A stretch of DNA of 64,000 nucleotides from Halorussus aquaticus (GTDB taxonomy: Archaea; Halobacteriota; Halobacteria; Halobacteriales; Haladaptataceae). The number at the start of each line of letters is the position of its first letter. Positions within the stretch are counted from its first letter, which is position 1. Of this stretch, positions 1 to 12,842 are shown in pieces. The stretch spans positions 1,116,001-1,180,000 of the forward strand of contig NZ_CP100400.1 of assembly GCF_024218795.1 (NCBI RefSeq), read 5' to 3'. Made by a program: the position numbers and the translations under genes. The notes beneath the pieces were generated by a model, which worked only from the letters and a program-made list of their open reading frames with translations, had not been told where the DNA came from and did not search any database.

Positions 1-504
1 CTCCTCCTCGCGGTTCAGGATAACCGGCATCCGGTGGTGTATCGGTTCGACCGTGGCGTTCGGTTCTGTCGTGACGACGGTGAACGTGGCGTCGGTTCCG
101 CTCCCGTCGCTCCGGGGTTCCCACAGGCCCGCGAAGGCGAACGGGTCACGGTCGGCGCGCTCGATGCGGTAGGGTTGCGTGCCGGTCGGAGTCTCCTTCC
201 AGTCGTAGAACCCGTCCGCGAGGACGAGACACCGGCGCTCGGCGAACGCCTCGCGGAAACTCGGCTTCTCGGCCAGCGTCTCGGCGCGGGCGTTCATGTG
301 GCCCGAGGACGGCGACCCGTCGGCCCACTCGGGAACTAACCCCCACGTCGGAAACCGGATGGCGTCGGTGTCGTCGTTTCGGACGACGGGATGTCGCTGT
401 CCGGGAGCGACGTTGTACCTCGGTTCTAGCGGTCGGACCGGTTCGGCGCCGAACCGGTCGGCGACGAGGTCCGGCGGAGCGAACAGGGAGGTTCTGCCGC
501 ACAT
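1..504 (-). CDS. SOS response-associated peptidase (SRAP/HMCES/YedK family), 3' end outside window
   Basis: The reading frame starts at 504 with Met-Cys-Gly-Arg; Cys2 is the invariant nucleophile of the family once the Met is removed. Further family blocks are WGLVPEW, NARAET, CLVLADGFYDW and HHRMPV. Known members form a covalent thiazolidine link to abasic sites in single-stranded DNA and so protect them during replication. The 168 visible codons contain the asparagine and histidine active-site blocks, but the C-terminus is cut off by the window edge. It stands about 50 bp downstream of, and on the same strand as, a protease gene with no functional link. Confidence 0.93.
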   Translation of the reverse strand, partial: MCGRTSLFAPPDLVADRFGAEPVRPLEPRYNVAPGQRHPVVRNDDTDAIRFPTWGLVPEWADGSPSSGHMNARAETLAEKPSFREAFAERRCLVLADGFYDWKETPTGTQPYRIERADRDPFAFAGLWEPRSDGSGTDATFTVVTTEPNATVEPIHHRMPVILNREEE

Positions 505-556
505 GGTGACCACTGAGTTCGTCGCGGGGATAAAGTTCCCTCCCGAGGCGAATCGC

Positions 557-5533
<4,977 letters not shown>

Positions 5534-5553
<20 letters not shown>

Positions 5554-6070
5554 TTCCGGGGGTCTCCTGAGAAGGGGCTTCGGTCACCGGCTGGCGGGGC
5601 GGGCGGACGTAACTCACGTTCGCGTGGTCGGCGAGCGAGCGGAGCGTCGAGGCGGGGACGCTGGCCTGAACGAGGCGGCCGTGCCGCGTTCGCACGTCCT
5701 CGGTGAACCCGGCGGGTAGCGTCCGATTCTGACGGAGTTCGACGATAACGAGGACACTCCCGTTCCTGAACGTCAGGCCGTTACGCGCCGCGTACGCGCT
5801 CCTGTCGGTCGCGTTCAGGAGTCTGACGAGTCGGGAGTCGAGGGAGGGGTGTCTCTTCGTCGCGTTCTCGCCGTCGTCCGTCGGTGGTCCGTCCGGGGCC
5901 GTACTCGTCGCGGTCGCCGAGTCCGCAGTTGGCGGGGCCGTACTCGTCGAGGTCGCCGACGGACCCGCAGTGCACCCGGCGGTCAGTAGCAACAACGCCG
6001 CTACGATGCTGGTCAATCGCCACGAGCGGTCGCCTCGCTCGCGACGTGTCTCACCGGGCGTATCAGTCAC
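5534..6070 (-). CDS. Lipoprotein with a protease-propeptide-like C-terminal domain
   Basis: 178 residues with a GTG start. A hydrophobic leader ends in LLLLTAGC (lipobox), followed by a Thr/Ser/Pro-rich spacer, so it should be a membrane-anchored extracellular lipoprotein. The C-terminal 80 residues (VLVIVEL... VRTRHGRLVQASVPASTLRSLAD... VSYVRPPRQP) resemble the pre-catalytic region of the downstream S8 protease (VTVVLEA... VEQRYENLVRARLPAPAVKAVAN... IQFVRTPRRP). The two genes overlap by 20 nt and share a promoter. I infer a partner of the protease, either a trans-acting inhibitor/foldase or a duplicated propeptide. No family name was recognised. Confidence 0.75.
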
Positions 6071-6090
6071 AGCGGGTGGCTTTCTACCGA

Positions 6091-6105
6091 GGTTATATAA
6101 AATTT
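6091..6105 (-). promoter_or_regulatory. TATA promoter of the lipoprotein-S8 protease operon
   Basis: On the minus strand this AT island reads as an AAATTTTATATAACC-like element centred about 26 nt before the GTG start at 6070. That is the usual TATA distance for a leaderless haloarchaeal transcript. The surrounding 100 bp (6090-6190) are markedly AT-rich against the GC-rich background. Confidence 0.6.
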
Positions 6106-6238
6106 CCTAGGTAGGTTTCTTACTCGCCCCTAATTATCGGAACCATAAATGTAATAAAACTACTATAAATTGGGAAGATGTTAAGAAAAGAATACGATTC
6201 CGAATCTCTGGCCCGTGCTGTTCGTGATGCCGCGTCGG

Positions 6239-7426
6239 CTACTGCGAAGGCTGTTCGCGCTCGGTAACGGGCTGGTCACTCGGCGTGATGCGGTCGGCCC
6301 GACCGCTCTTCTGGATGATGTCGAAGGCGGTCATGAGGTCGGTTCTGGATATCAGTCCCGCGAGTTCGCCGTCGGCGTCGATGACCAGCAGGCGACCGAT
6401 GCCGTGTTCCTGAATCCGCTCGAACGCCGACATCGCGTCGTCCGAGGCCGGAATCGTCTTCAGGTCGGTGGACATCACGTCCTCGACGGTGAAGGCGTCG
6501 CGCTCGACTTCCGGCACCTCCCGGGCGTCTTCGAGCGTGACCATCCCGACGAGTTCGCCGTTCTCGACGACCGGGTAGCCGGTGTGGCGCTGGCGGAACA
6601 TCGTCTCCATCAGGTCGGCGACGGAGGTGTCGGGTTCGACCGTCCGCAGGTCGTCCGCGTCGGTCATCACGTCCCGGACGCGCACGTCCCGAAACGCCGC
6701 GTTCATCACGGTCTGCTGGGCCTCGCTAGTCGCGCCGATGTAGATGAAGAACGCGATGCCGATGAGGACCCAGTTACCGCCGAACAGGCCGACGAGTCCG
6801 AGCAGGATGGCGAACAGTTTCCCCACCTCGGCGGCGGTCTGGGTCGCGTCGGAGAACCCCCGGTTGCGAGCGAGGAGCGCGCGGAGGACCCGGCCGCCGT
6901 CCATCGGGAACCCCGGGAGGAGGTTGAACGCCGCCAGCGTGAAGTTCATCAGCGCGAGGTAGCCGAAGAGGAATCGGACGGTCGAGAACCCGCCGGGAGT
7001 CACGAGGACCGCGAGGTACGAGACGACGCCCAGCGCGATGCTGACCGCGGGACCCGCGATGGCGATGAGGAGTTCCTCCCGCCAGTCCTCTGGTTGCTCC
7101 GTGAGTTTGGCGATACCACCGAATATCCACAGCGTGATGGACTCGATGGGGAAGCCGTAGCGCATGGCGACCAGCGAGTGGCCGAGTTCGTGGAGAACCA
7201 CCCCGACGAACAGGCCGACGGCGGCCACGGCCCCGAGTATCCACTCCAGATTCCCCGCGGTGAGCGTCTCGCTGCTGAGACTCGGGTCGAGAAATAGGTT
7301 CAGGTTTTCCACCCAGAGTCCGACCTGCGAGCCGATGAGCCACGCGAACACCGGCAGGATGAGGAGAAACGTCAGGTCGAGTTTGATGGGGATGCCGAAC
7401 GCCCGACCGACGGTGAAACTTCTCAT
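6239..7426 (-). CDS. Site-2 protease family (M50) intramembrane metalloprotease with paired CBS domains
   Basis: 395 residues; the ATG at 7424-7426 is chosen because sequence upstream of it is an open antisense frame of tnpB. Residues 79-83 give HELGH, the zinc motif HExxH, within a transmembrane helix. LLPGFPMDGGRVL supplies the third zinc ligand (Asp). About five further hydrophobic segments follow. Residues about 250-375 form two CBS domains (VRDVMT..., VEDVMS...), which usually bind adenine nucleotides and gate activity. Known relatives cleave membrane-anchored regulators; the substrate here is unknown. Confidence 0.93.
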   Translation of the reverse strand: MRSFTVGRAFGIPIKLDLTFLLILPVFAWLIGSQVGLWVENLNLFLDPSLSSETLTAGNLEWILGAVAAVGLFVGVVLHELGHSLVAMRYGFPIESITLWIFGGIAKLTEQPEDWREELLIAIAGPAVSIALGVVSYLAVLVTPGGFSTVRFLFGYLALMNFTLAAFNLLPGFPMDGGRVLRALLARNRGFSDATQTAAEVGKLFAILLGLVGLFGGNWVLIGIAFFIYIGATSEAQQTVMNAAFRDVRVRDVMTDADDLRTVEPDTSVADLMETMFRQRHTGYPVVENGELVGMVTLEDAREVPEVERDAFTVEDVMSTDLKTIPASDDAMSAFERIQEHGIGRLLVIDADGELAGLISRTDLMTAFDIIQKSGRADRITPSDQPVTEREQPSQ

Positions 7427-7570
7427 ACGTGTGAGTACCCGTGGCAGACTATTAACAGTGGGGCCGGAGGACTCTCCCCGCCGGATTTCGGAAGCCATCA
7501 ACGCGTTTAACTTAGGCTTTACGGCCAAGCCAAAGTATTCAAGAGGCCCCCTGAGACACTGACGTACAAC

Positions 7571-8782
7571 GTGGCAGACACCGAGTATTGTAGACGGACG
7601 GCAGTCACCGGACTTTCCGTGTCTCCGACGGACGCCACACGGCTTCGGGAGTTGGTCGCGGAGTGGAAACGCGGTTGTCAACTCGCAGTCAACGAGGCGT
7701 GGGGTGTCTGTCACACGAGAAGCGAAGTCCAACAGCTCACGTACGACCGCCTGCGCGAGGAGACCGCCCTCGGCAGTCAACACGCGGTACTGGCGACCCA
7801 CCGCGCGGCCGAGGCCATCAAGCGCGCCCGGAAGCGCGAGGGCCAGAAGCCCGAGTTCACGACGCCGACCGTGGCGTTCGACACCCGGACGATGACGGTG
7901 TTCGACGACCGGACGGTCAGCCTCACCACGACCGGCGAGCGCGTCCGGTGCGACCTGAAACTCCCTGCAGACGGCGGGTATCAGTCGCAGTATCTCGACG
8001 ACGAGGAGTGGGAACCGGCGAAGAGCACGCTCCACTACCGCGACGGGGAGTTCGACTTCCACGTCGGGTTCCGGACGCCCAAGCCCGCCATCGACCCGCC
8101 GACGGAGGGCGCGACGGTCCTCGGCGTGGACCTCGGCGTCGAAAACCTCGCGGTCACCAGCACCGCCCAGTTCTTCGACGCGGGCGAACTGAACCACCGC
8201 CGCGAGGAGTTCGAGCGCGTGCAGGCGTCGCTGGAGGCGACCGGCACGAGGAGCGCGGCCCGGACCCTGCGACAGACGGGCAACCGCCTCGACAGGTTCG
8301 TCCGTCAGCGCCTCCACGAGGTGGCGAACGGCATCGTCGCCGAGGCCGAACGGTACGACTGCGAACTCGTCGCGTTCGGCGAACGGAACGAGGTCGTCGA
8401 GATGCTCCCCGAGGCCGGGCCGTTTCAGGAGTGGCTGTTCGAGCGACTCCTCTCGTTCGTGGAGTACCGGGCGGCCGAGCGCGGCATCGCAGTCGTGGAA
8501 GTGAACCCGGAGTACACCAGCCAGCGGTGCATGGAGTGCGGGTTCACGCATCCGCAGAACCGGAATCTCGACGAGAACCAGTTCGAGTGCCTGAAGTGCG
8601 AGGCGTCGGCCCACGACGACTACAACGCGGCCAAGAACATCGCGTTCCGGTGCGTGCGCCGCGGGCCGCTTTCGTCGCGAGGTCTCGGGGCGGCGGCGTG
8701 CGCGCTCCAGTCGGGACTTGTGACTCCCGACGACGGGTTCACGCCGTACGCGGAACTGTCGGAAGCGCCGCGGTCGGACTGA
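7571..8782 (+). mobile_element. tnpB: IS1341-type (IS200/IS605) TnpB-like RNA-guided nuclease homologue with altered RuvC-II Glu, no tnpA
   Basis: 403 residues, GTG start. It has the typical haloarchaeal TnpB order: N-terminal EWKRGCQ and HTRSEVQ blocks, RuvC-I GVDLGVENLAV (Asp187), a RuvC-II region, a zinc finger (CMEC...CLKC) and RuvC-III DYNAAKN (Asp350). In family members RuvC-II reads roughly AFEDL, where the Glu is catalytic. Here the corresponding stretch is AFGERNEV, so Gly270 sits at the Glu position and a Glu lies one residue later. The frame is otherwise intact and full length. No tnpA is nearby, so the element cannot move by itself. Nuclease activity may be lost or shifted. Confidence 0.88.
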
Positions 8783-8869
8783 TAGACTCTCGTTCGACTC
8801 CGTGAAAATCCCTCATCTCGGATAGCAGTCGCCACCGTGCGTGTCCTCACATCGCCATCGAAATTTCTG

Positions 8870-8882
8870 CGGGGACCCCGCT
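8870..8882 (-). terminator. Short GC hairpin just after the GNAT gene
   Basis: GCGGGGTCCCCGC on the minus strand is a perfect 6-bp inverted repeat with a one-base centre, beginning 2 nt beyond the GNAT stop codon and followed by AGAAATTTC. It could act as a transcription end. It also lies within the 100 bp following tnpB and could instead belong to the element's right end. Confidence 0.3.
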
Positions 8883-8884
8883 GA

Positions 8885-9334
8885 TCACCGATTCAACGTC
8901 TGTTTGAAGACGTAGCTGGACTTCTCCATGTTCGCGTTCTCGTAGAATCGGTGCGCGTTCTCCCTGTCGAGCCCGGAGGCAAGAGCTATGGTCTCACACT
9001 GCCGGTTCTCCGCCCAGCGTTTCAGGTGCGAGAGGAGCTGTTTTCCGTAGCCGCGCGAGCGATGGTCCGCGTCCGTCACGAGGTCGTATACCCACAGGTA
9101 CCGCCCGTACCACGCACTCATGCGGAGAGACGCGCCAGCGAGGGCGACGATGGTCTCGTCGACGAACAGGCCGAACAATCGGTACCCTTCTATCTCCGTT
9201 AACTCGTGGAGGAGTTCGACGAACGAATCACGCGTGAACTCGTGACTCGTGTCTTTCCAGAGCTGTCGCATTACCGGAAACGCCTCTTTCCACTCGTCTT
9301 CCGTCTCCAGTTCGTCGATGCGCACGTCCAACAT
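8885..9334 (-). CDS. GNAT family N-acetyltransferase
   Basis: 149 residues. The acetyl-CoA binding motif A is seen as DADHRSRGYGKQLLSHL (Q/RxxGxG/A type), preceded by a beta strand LWVYDLVTD and followed by IALASGLDRENAHRFYE, as in GCN5-related acetyltransferases. The substrate cannot be told from sequence. It stands alone, convergent with tnpB, and its start is separated by about 110 bp from the divergent cupin gene. Confidence 0.9.
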   Translation of the reverse strand: MLDVRIDELETEDEWKEAFPVMRQLWKDTSHEFTRDSFVELLHELTEIEGYRLFGLFVDETIVALAGASLRMSAWYGRYLWVYDLVTDADHRSRGYGKQLLSHLKRWAENRQCETIALASGLDRENAHRFYENANMEKSSYVFKQTLNR

Positions 9335-9445
9335 CGTGTCGAATACGTATCGCTCGAAAAGTAAAATAATACCAACGGAAGTCCGCCTACTTCTCGTCTC
9401 GCCTTTCGACGCAACCTTTTACCACTCGCCCGCGTAGCCTCGGAC

Positions 9446-9820
9446 ATGAGCCAGCAACCCAAGCCACTGATTCGCCGAAGCGAGGACGTCGAGTACGAAG
9501 CGGTCGGCGCGGCCGACGGTATGCGGAAGGGCGTCCTCATCGACGAGAGTCGCGGCGCGCCCAACTTCGCCATCCGGCGGTTCGAACTCGACCCCGGCGC
9601 GGAGGTACCCGAACACACGAACGAGGTCGAACACGAGCAGTACGTCCTCTCGGGCGAGTACACGGTCGGAATCGGGGACGAAGAACATACCGTCAGCGAA
9701 GGCGATTCGCTGCTCATCCCCGCGGGCGTCGTCCACTGGTACCGCAACGAGGGCGACGAACCGGGCGCGTTCATCTGCGCCGTGCCGAACGGCGACGACG
9801 AGATAGAACTGGTAGAGTGA
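9446..9820 (+). CDS. Cupin domain protein
   Basis: 124 residues covering one cupin barrel. Motif 1 is PGAEVPEHTNEVEHEQYVLSG, with His, His and Glu as likely metal ligands. Motif 2 is GDSLLIPAGVVHWYRN, with the fourth ligand His. Such single-domain cupins bind a divalent metal and small molecules; no substrate can be assigned. The ATG follows a short AT-rich stretch and fits a leaderless or near-leaderless transcript. Confidence 0.9.
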   Translation: MSQQPKPLIRRSEDVEYEAVGAADGMRKGVLIDESRGAPNFAIRRFELDPGAEVPEHTNEVEHEQYVLSGEYTVGIGDEEHTVSEGDSLLIPAGVVHWYRNEGDEPGAFICAVPNGDDEIELVE

Positions 9821-9837
9821 GCGCCACCGTTTAGAAG

Positions 9838-10008
9838 CTATTCGTACTCCGGAAGCGAGACGAGGGCCTGAATGTCAGCGGAAATCCACGCGTCGGCGGC
9901 CGACTCGTCCTGCATTCGGACCGTCGGCGTGCCGTCCGCGTCGTCTATCTCAAGCGTCACTTGCTCGTCGAACCGCTCAGGTAACCGCGTGTTGTGTCTC
10001 CCCCTCAT
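9838..10008 (-). CDS. Small conserved haloarchaeal protein (56 aa, DUF7331-like)
   Basis: A 56-codon frame on the minus strand begins MRGRHNTRLPERFDEQV and ends DAWISADIQALVSLPEYE. It is acidic and codon-biased like its neighbours. The AWI.SD segment resembles the small haloarchaeal proteins grouped as DUF7331, where a similar AWVQSD motif occurs; this match is from memory. It is convergent with the cupin gene, with only 17 bp between their stop codons. Confidence 0.6.
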   Translation of the reverse strand: MRGRHNTRLPERFDEQVTLEIDDADGTPTVRMQDESAADAWISADIQALVSLPEYE

Positions 10009-10278
10009 AGTTAGTCCATCTGGTCGCGGTCGGGGCTTACCACGATGGAGTCTTTGTTATTTGCCGGTTGCCGCGGAGTATCGCGAGAATAACGGCCACG
10101 TCCCGTCCGTTATTGCGAGCTTAACCACCGGTATGGCCGCGTTTCCTCGCCTTTCCCCCGCCACGGTCGAACTCCCGTCGCGAACTACAGTCCCGACACG
10201 AGTCGCGGACGGCGCGCGAGGGACGACCGAATCCGCGGTTCCGAACTGCTCAAATACCGCGAGCTATTACCGGATAAC

Positions 10279-12333
10279 GTGTCGAAGCAGGTCCCACAGG
10301 TGGACGCGCTGTTCCTCCACGAGTCGTCCGGTCACTACACCGCGGTCGTGAACCGGGACGGCGAACGCGTCTTCCGAGCCAAACTCGAACTGCAGGAGAC
10401 GAGCGCCGGGCCGCGGCCCGGCCGGTTCCGCATCAAGCGCGGGACGAGCGAGGAACCGCGAAGCCCCGACGAGTTCGTGGAAATCGCACGCAGAGCCGAC
10501 CGCATCCGCATCTCTCAGCAGACCTCCGCGGCGGGCCGCGAGGAGCTACAGGAGATGCTCGACGCCTACCAACTTGACGCCAAGGCCGTCCGAACGTGCC
10601 GATTCTGCGCGTCGAGCGGCCACTACTCGCCCATCACGAGCGAGACGGCTATCGACGCGGGCAGCGAGTACATCTGTCCCGACTGCGCGAAAGAGGAGTT
10701 GGAGCGCGAACTCTCGTTCCGCGGCGACATGACCCGCGAAGCGCAGGACCGCCTCGAAGACCTCCTGCTGGACGTGCAGGACCTCGAACGCATCACGAAC
10801 CTGCTGAAGGGACAACTCGACCCCGACCTCACCAAGTTCGACGAGATAAGCGCCAACGTCGAGGACGTGGACAACATCCGCGTCGATTCGCTGAACCTCC
10901 ATCCGGGCATCCAAGACCTGCTGGAACCCCGGTTCGAGGAACTGCTTCCCGTCCAGAGCCTCGCGGTCCAGAACGGCCTGCTCGACGGCGATGACCAACT
11001 CGTCGTGAGCGCCACCGCGACCGGGAAGACGCTGGTCGGCGAGATGACCGGCATCGACCGCGTGCTGAACGGGAAGGGGAAGATGCTCTTTCTGGTTCCG
11101 CTCGTCGCGCTCGCCAACCAGAAGCACGAGGACTTCGAGGAGGAGTACGGCGACCTCGTGGACGTGACCATCCGCGTGGGCGCGAGCCGAGTCCGGGACG
11201 ACGGCCACGCCTTCGACCCGAGCGCCGACGTCATCGTCGGCACCTACGAGGGCGTCGACCACGCGCTCCGGACCGGCCGGGACCTCGGCGACATCGGGAC
11301 CGTCGTCATCGACGAGGTCCACACCCTCAAGGAACAGGAGCGCGGCCACCGCCTCGACGGTCTCATCGCGCGCCTCAAGCACTACGCCGAGACGCGCGCC
11401 AGTCGGCGCGACGACTACGGCGGCGCGCAGTGGGTCTACCTCTCTGCGACGGTCGGCAACCCGTCGAGTCTCGCGGCGTCGCTGGAGGCCAACCTCGTGG
11501 AGTACGAGGAGCGTCCGGTTCCGCTCGAACGCCACGTCACCTTCGCCGACGGCAAGGAGAAACCCGACATCGAGAACAAACTGGTCAAGCGCGAGTACGA
11601 CACCAAGTCCTCGCAGGGCTACCGGGGCCAGACCATCATCTTCACCAACTCCCGGCGGCGGTGTCACGAGATGTCCCGCCAGTTGGAGTACAGTTCCGCG
11701 CCCTACCACGCCGGTCTCGACTACGGTCGCCGGAAGAAGGTCGAGCGGATGTTCGCCGACCAAGACCTCGCGGCGGTCGTGACGACGGCGGCGCTCGCGG
11801 CCGGGGTGGACTTCCCCGCTTCGCAGGTCATCTTCGACACGCTCGCCATGGGCATCGAGTGGCTCTCCGTGCAGGAGTTCCACCAGATGCTCGGGCGCGC
11901 GGGTCGTCCGGACTACCACGACCGCGGGAGGGTGTACGTCCTCGTCGAACCCGACGCGGCGTACCACAACAGCATGGAGATGAGCGAGGACGAAGTGGCG
12001 TTCAAACTCCTGAAAGGCGAGATGGAGGACGTCCAGACCCTCTACGACGAGAGCGCCGCGGTCGAGGAGACGCTGGCGAACATCACGGTCGCCGGGAACC
12101 AGGCCAAGCGACTCGGCGACCGAATGATCGGCGAAATCCCGACCAAGCACGCCCTCGGCAAACTGCTGGAGTACGGGTTCATCGACGGACTGGAACCCAC
12201 CGACCTCGGCCGGGTCGTCACCAGCCACTTCCTCGCGCCCGACGAGGCGTTCAAGATTCTCGACGGGATTCGCAAGGACAGCCATCCCTTCGAAATCGTG
12301 GCCGAACTCGAACTCCACGGCGAAGAGGAGTGA
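10279..12333 (+). CDS. DEAD/DEAH-box superfamily 2 helicase (haloarchaeal DUF5814 type)
   Basis: 684 residues, GTG start. Residues 1-90 form the haloarchaeal N-terminal domain (FLHESSGHYTAVVNRDGE). Residues about 106-135 hold a zinc-ribbon-like pair CRFC and CPDC. The helicase core follows: ATATGKT (Walker A), VIDEVHTLK (DEVH box), YLSATVG (motif III) and QMLGRAGRPDY (motif VI, as in Ski2-like enzymes). It most likely unwinds RNA or DNA in an ATP-dependent way. The 270 bp upstream (10009-10278) show no other gene. Confidence 0.92.
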   Translation: MSKQVPQVDALFLHESSGHYTAVVNRDGERVFRAKLELQETSAGPRPGRFRIKRGTSEEPRSPDEFVEIARRADRIRISQQTSAAGREELQEMLDAYQLDAKAVRTCRFCASSGHYSPITSETAIDAGSEYICPDCAKEELERELSFRGDMTREAQDRLEDLLLDVQDLERITNLLKGQLDPDLTKFDEISANVEDVDNIRVDSLNLHPGIQDLLEPRFEELLPVQSLAVQNGLLDGDDQLVVSATATGKTLVGEMTGIDRVLNGKGKMLFLVPLVALANQKHEDFEEEYGDLVDVTIRVGASRVRDDGHAFDPSADVIVGTYEGVDHALRTGRDLGDIGTVVIDEVHTLKEQERGHRLDGLIARLKHYAETRASRRDDYGGAQWVYLSATVGNPSSLAASLEANLVEYEERPVPLERHVTFADGKEKPDIENKLVKREYDTKSSQGYRGQTIIFTNSRRRCHEMSRQLEYSSAPYHAGLDYGRRKKVERMFADQDLAAVVTTAALAAGVDFPASQVIFDTLAMGIEWLSVQEFHQMLGRAGRPDYHDRGRVYVLVEPDAAYHNSMEMSEDEVAFKLLKGEMEDVQTLYDESAAVEETLANITVAGNQAKRLGDRMIGEIPTKHALGKLLEYGFIDGLEPTDLGRVVTSHFLAPDEAFKILDGIRKDSHPFEIVAELELHGEEE

Positions 12334-12450
12334 CCCCTCCCGGTGACGCGTGACGACCGTCTCGGACGCGAACCTCCGACTTCGGACCTCGACTCCTATC
12401 GCTCGACGCGTCGCCCCTTTTACCGTCAGCGTCTGACGCCAGTCTGACGG

Positions 12451-12460
12451 GTTTTAATGT
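12451..12460 (+). promoter_or_regulatory. TATA element of the HalOD1 gene
   Basis: GTTTTAATGT is centred about 29 nt before the ATG at 12485, matching the usual spacing for a leaderless transcript in haloarchaea. Confidence 0.5.
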
Positions 12461-12484
12461 ACCGGAACATGCAACTTCGTACCG

Positions 12485-12784
12485 ATGGCGACAGCACACG
12501 ACGACCGGTCGCGTCGCGAACGGTCCGCGGCGTACGAGACGACCCACGACGCAGACGGGTCGGCGGCACTCAGCGAGACGGTAATCGACGCGGTGGCCAC
12601 CGCTCACGGCGTGGACCCGACCGACTGTGACCTCGAACTCTACGACGCGGTGGACCTCGAAGCCCTCGACGCGCTGTTCGAGCGCCGGTCGTCGGACGGC
12701 CACTGGCAGTTCGAGTTCTCCATCGACGACTATCTAGTCGTTGTCACGGGCGACGGTCGCGTCACGGTGTGGGAAAACCGGTAG
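12485..12784 (+). CDS. HalOD1 output domain-containing protein
   Basis: 99 residues. The conserved HalOD1 pattern is visible: LSETVIDAVATAHGVDPTDCD, then LYDAVDLEALDALFE, then FEFSIDDYLVVVTGDGRVTV. HalOD1 proteins are small haloarchaeal output modules linked by family knowledge to signalling, with no proven biochemical role. It has its own TATA box and is followed within 60 bp by the SLC13 carrier. Confidence 0.9.
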   Translation: MATAHDDRSRRERSAAYETTHDADGSAALSETVIDAVATAHGVDPTDCDLELYDAVDLEALDALFERRSSDGHWQFEFSIDDYLVVVTGDGRVTVWENR

Positions 12785-12808
12785 CGAAGGCCGCGGTCGG
12801 CGGTCGTA

Positions 12809-12817
12809 TCTTTTTTG
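12809..12817 (+). terminator. T-run after the HalOD1 gene
   Basis: ATCTTTTTTG lies 25-33 nt after the HalOD1 stop codon. Short T-runs end transcripts in archaea. The same stretch may serve as the AT-rich promoter element for the SLC13 gene, whose chosen start lies about 30 nt further on, so the two readings compete. Confidence 0.3.
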
Positions 12818-12842
12818 ACCTCGCCGCGACTTGTACTCCGAC

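Noticed and set aside
6239-8614. Minus-strand frame of 791 codons running through tnpB into the M50 gene
   Set aside because: The part opposite tnpB is antisense noise; the M50 protein begins at 7426 with a family-like N-terminus.
10546-12318. Long minus-strand frame opposite the helicase
   Set aside because: Antisense shadow of the DEVH helicase, lacking domains.
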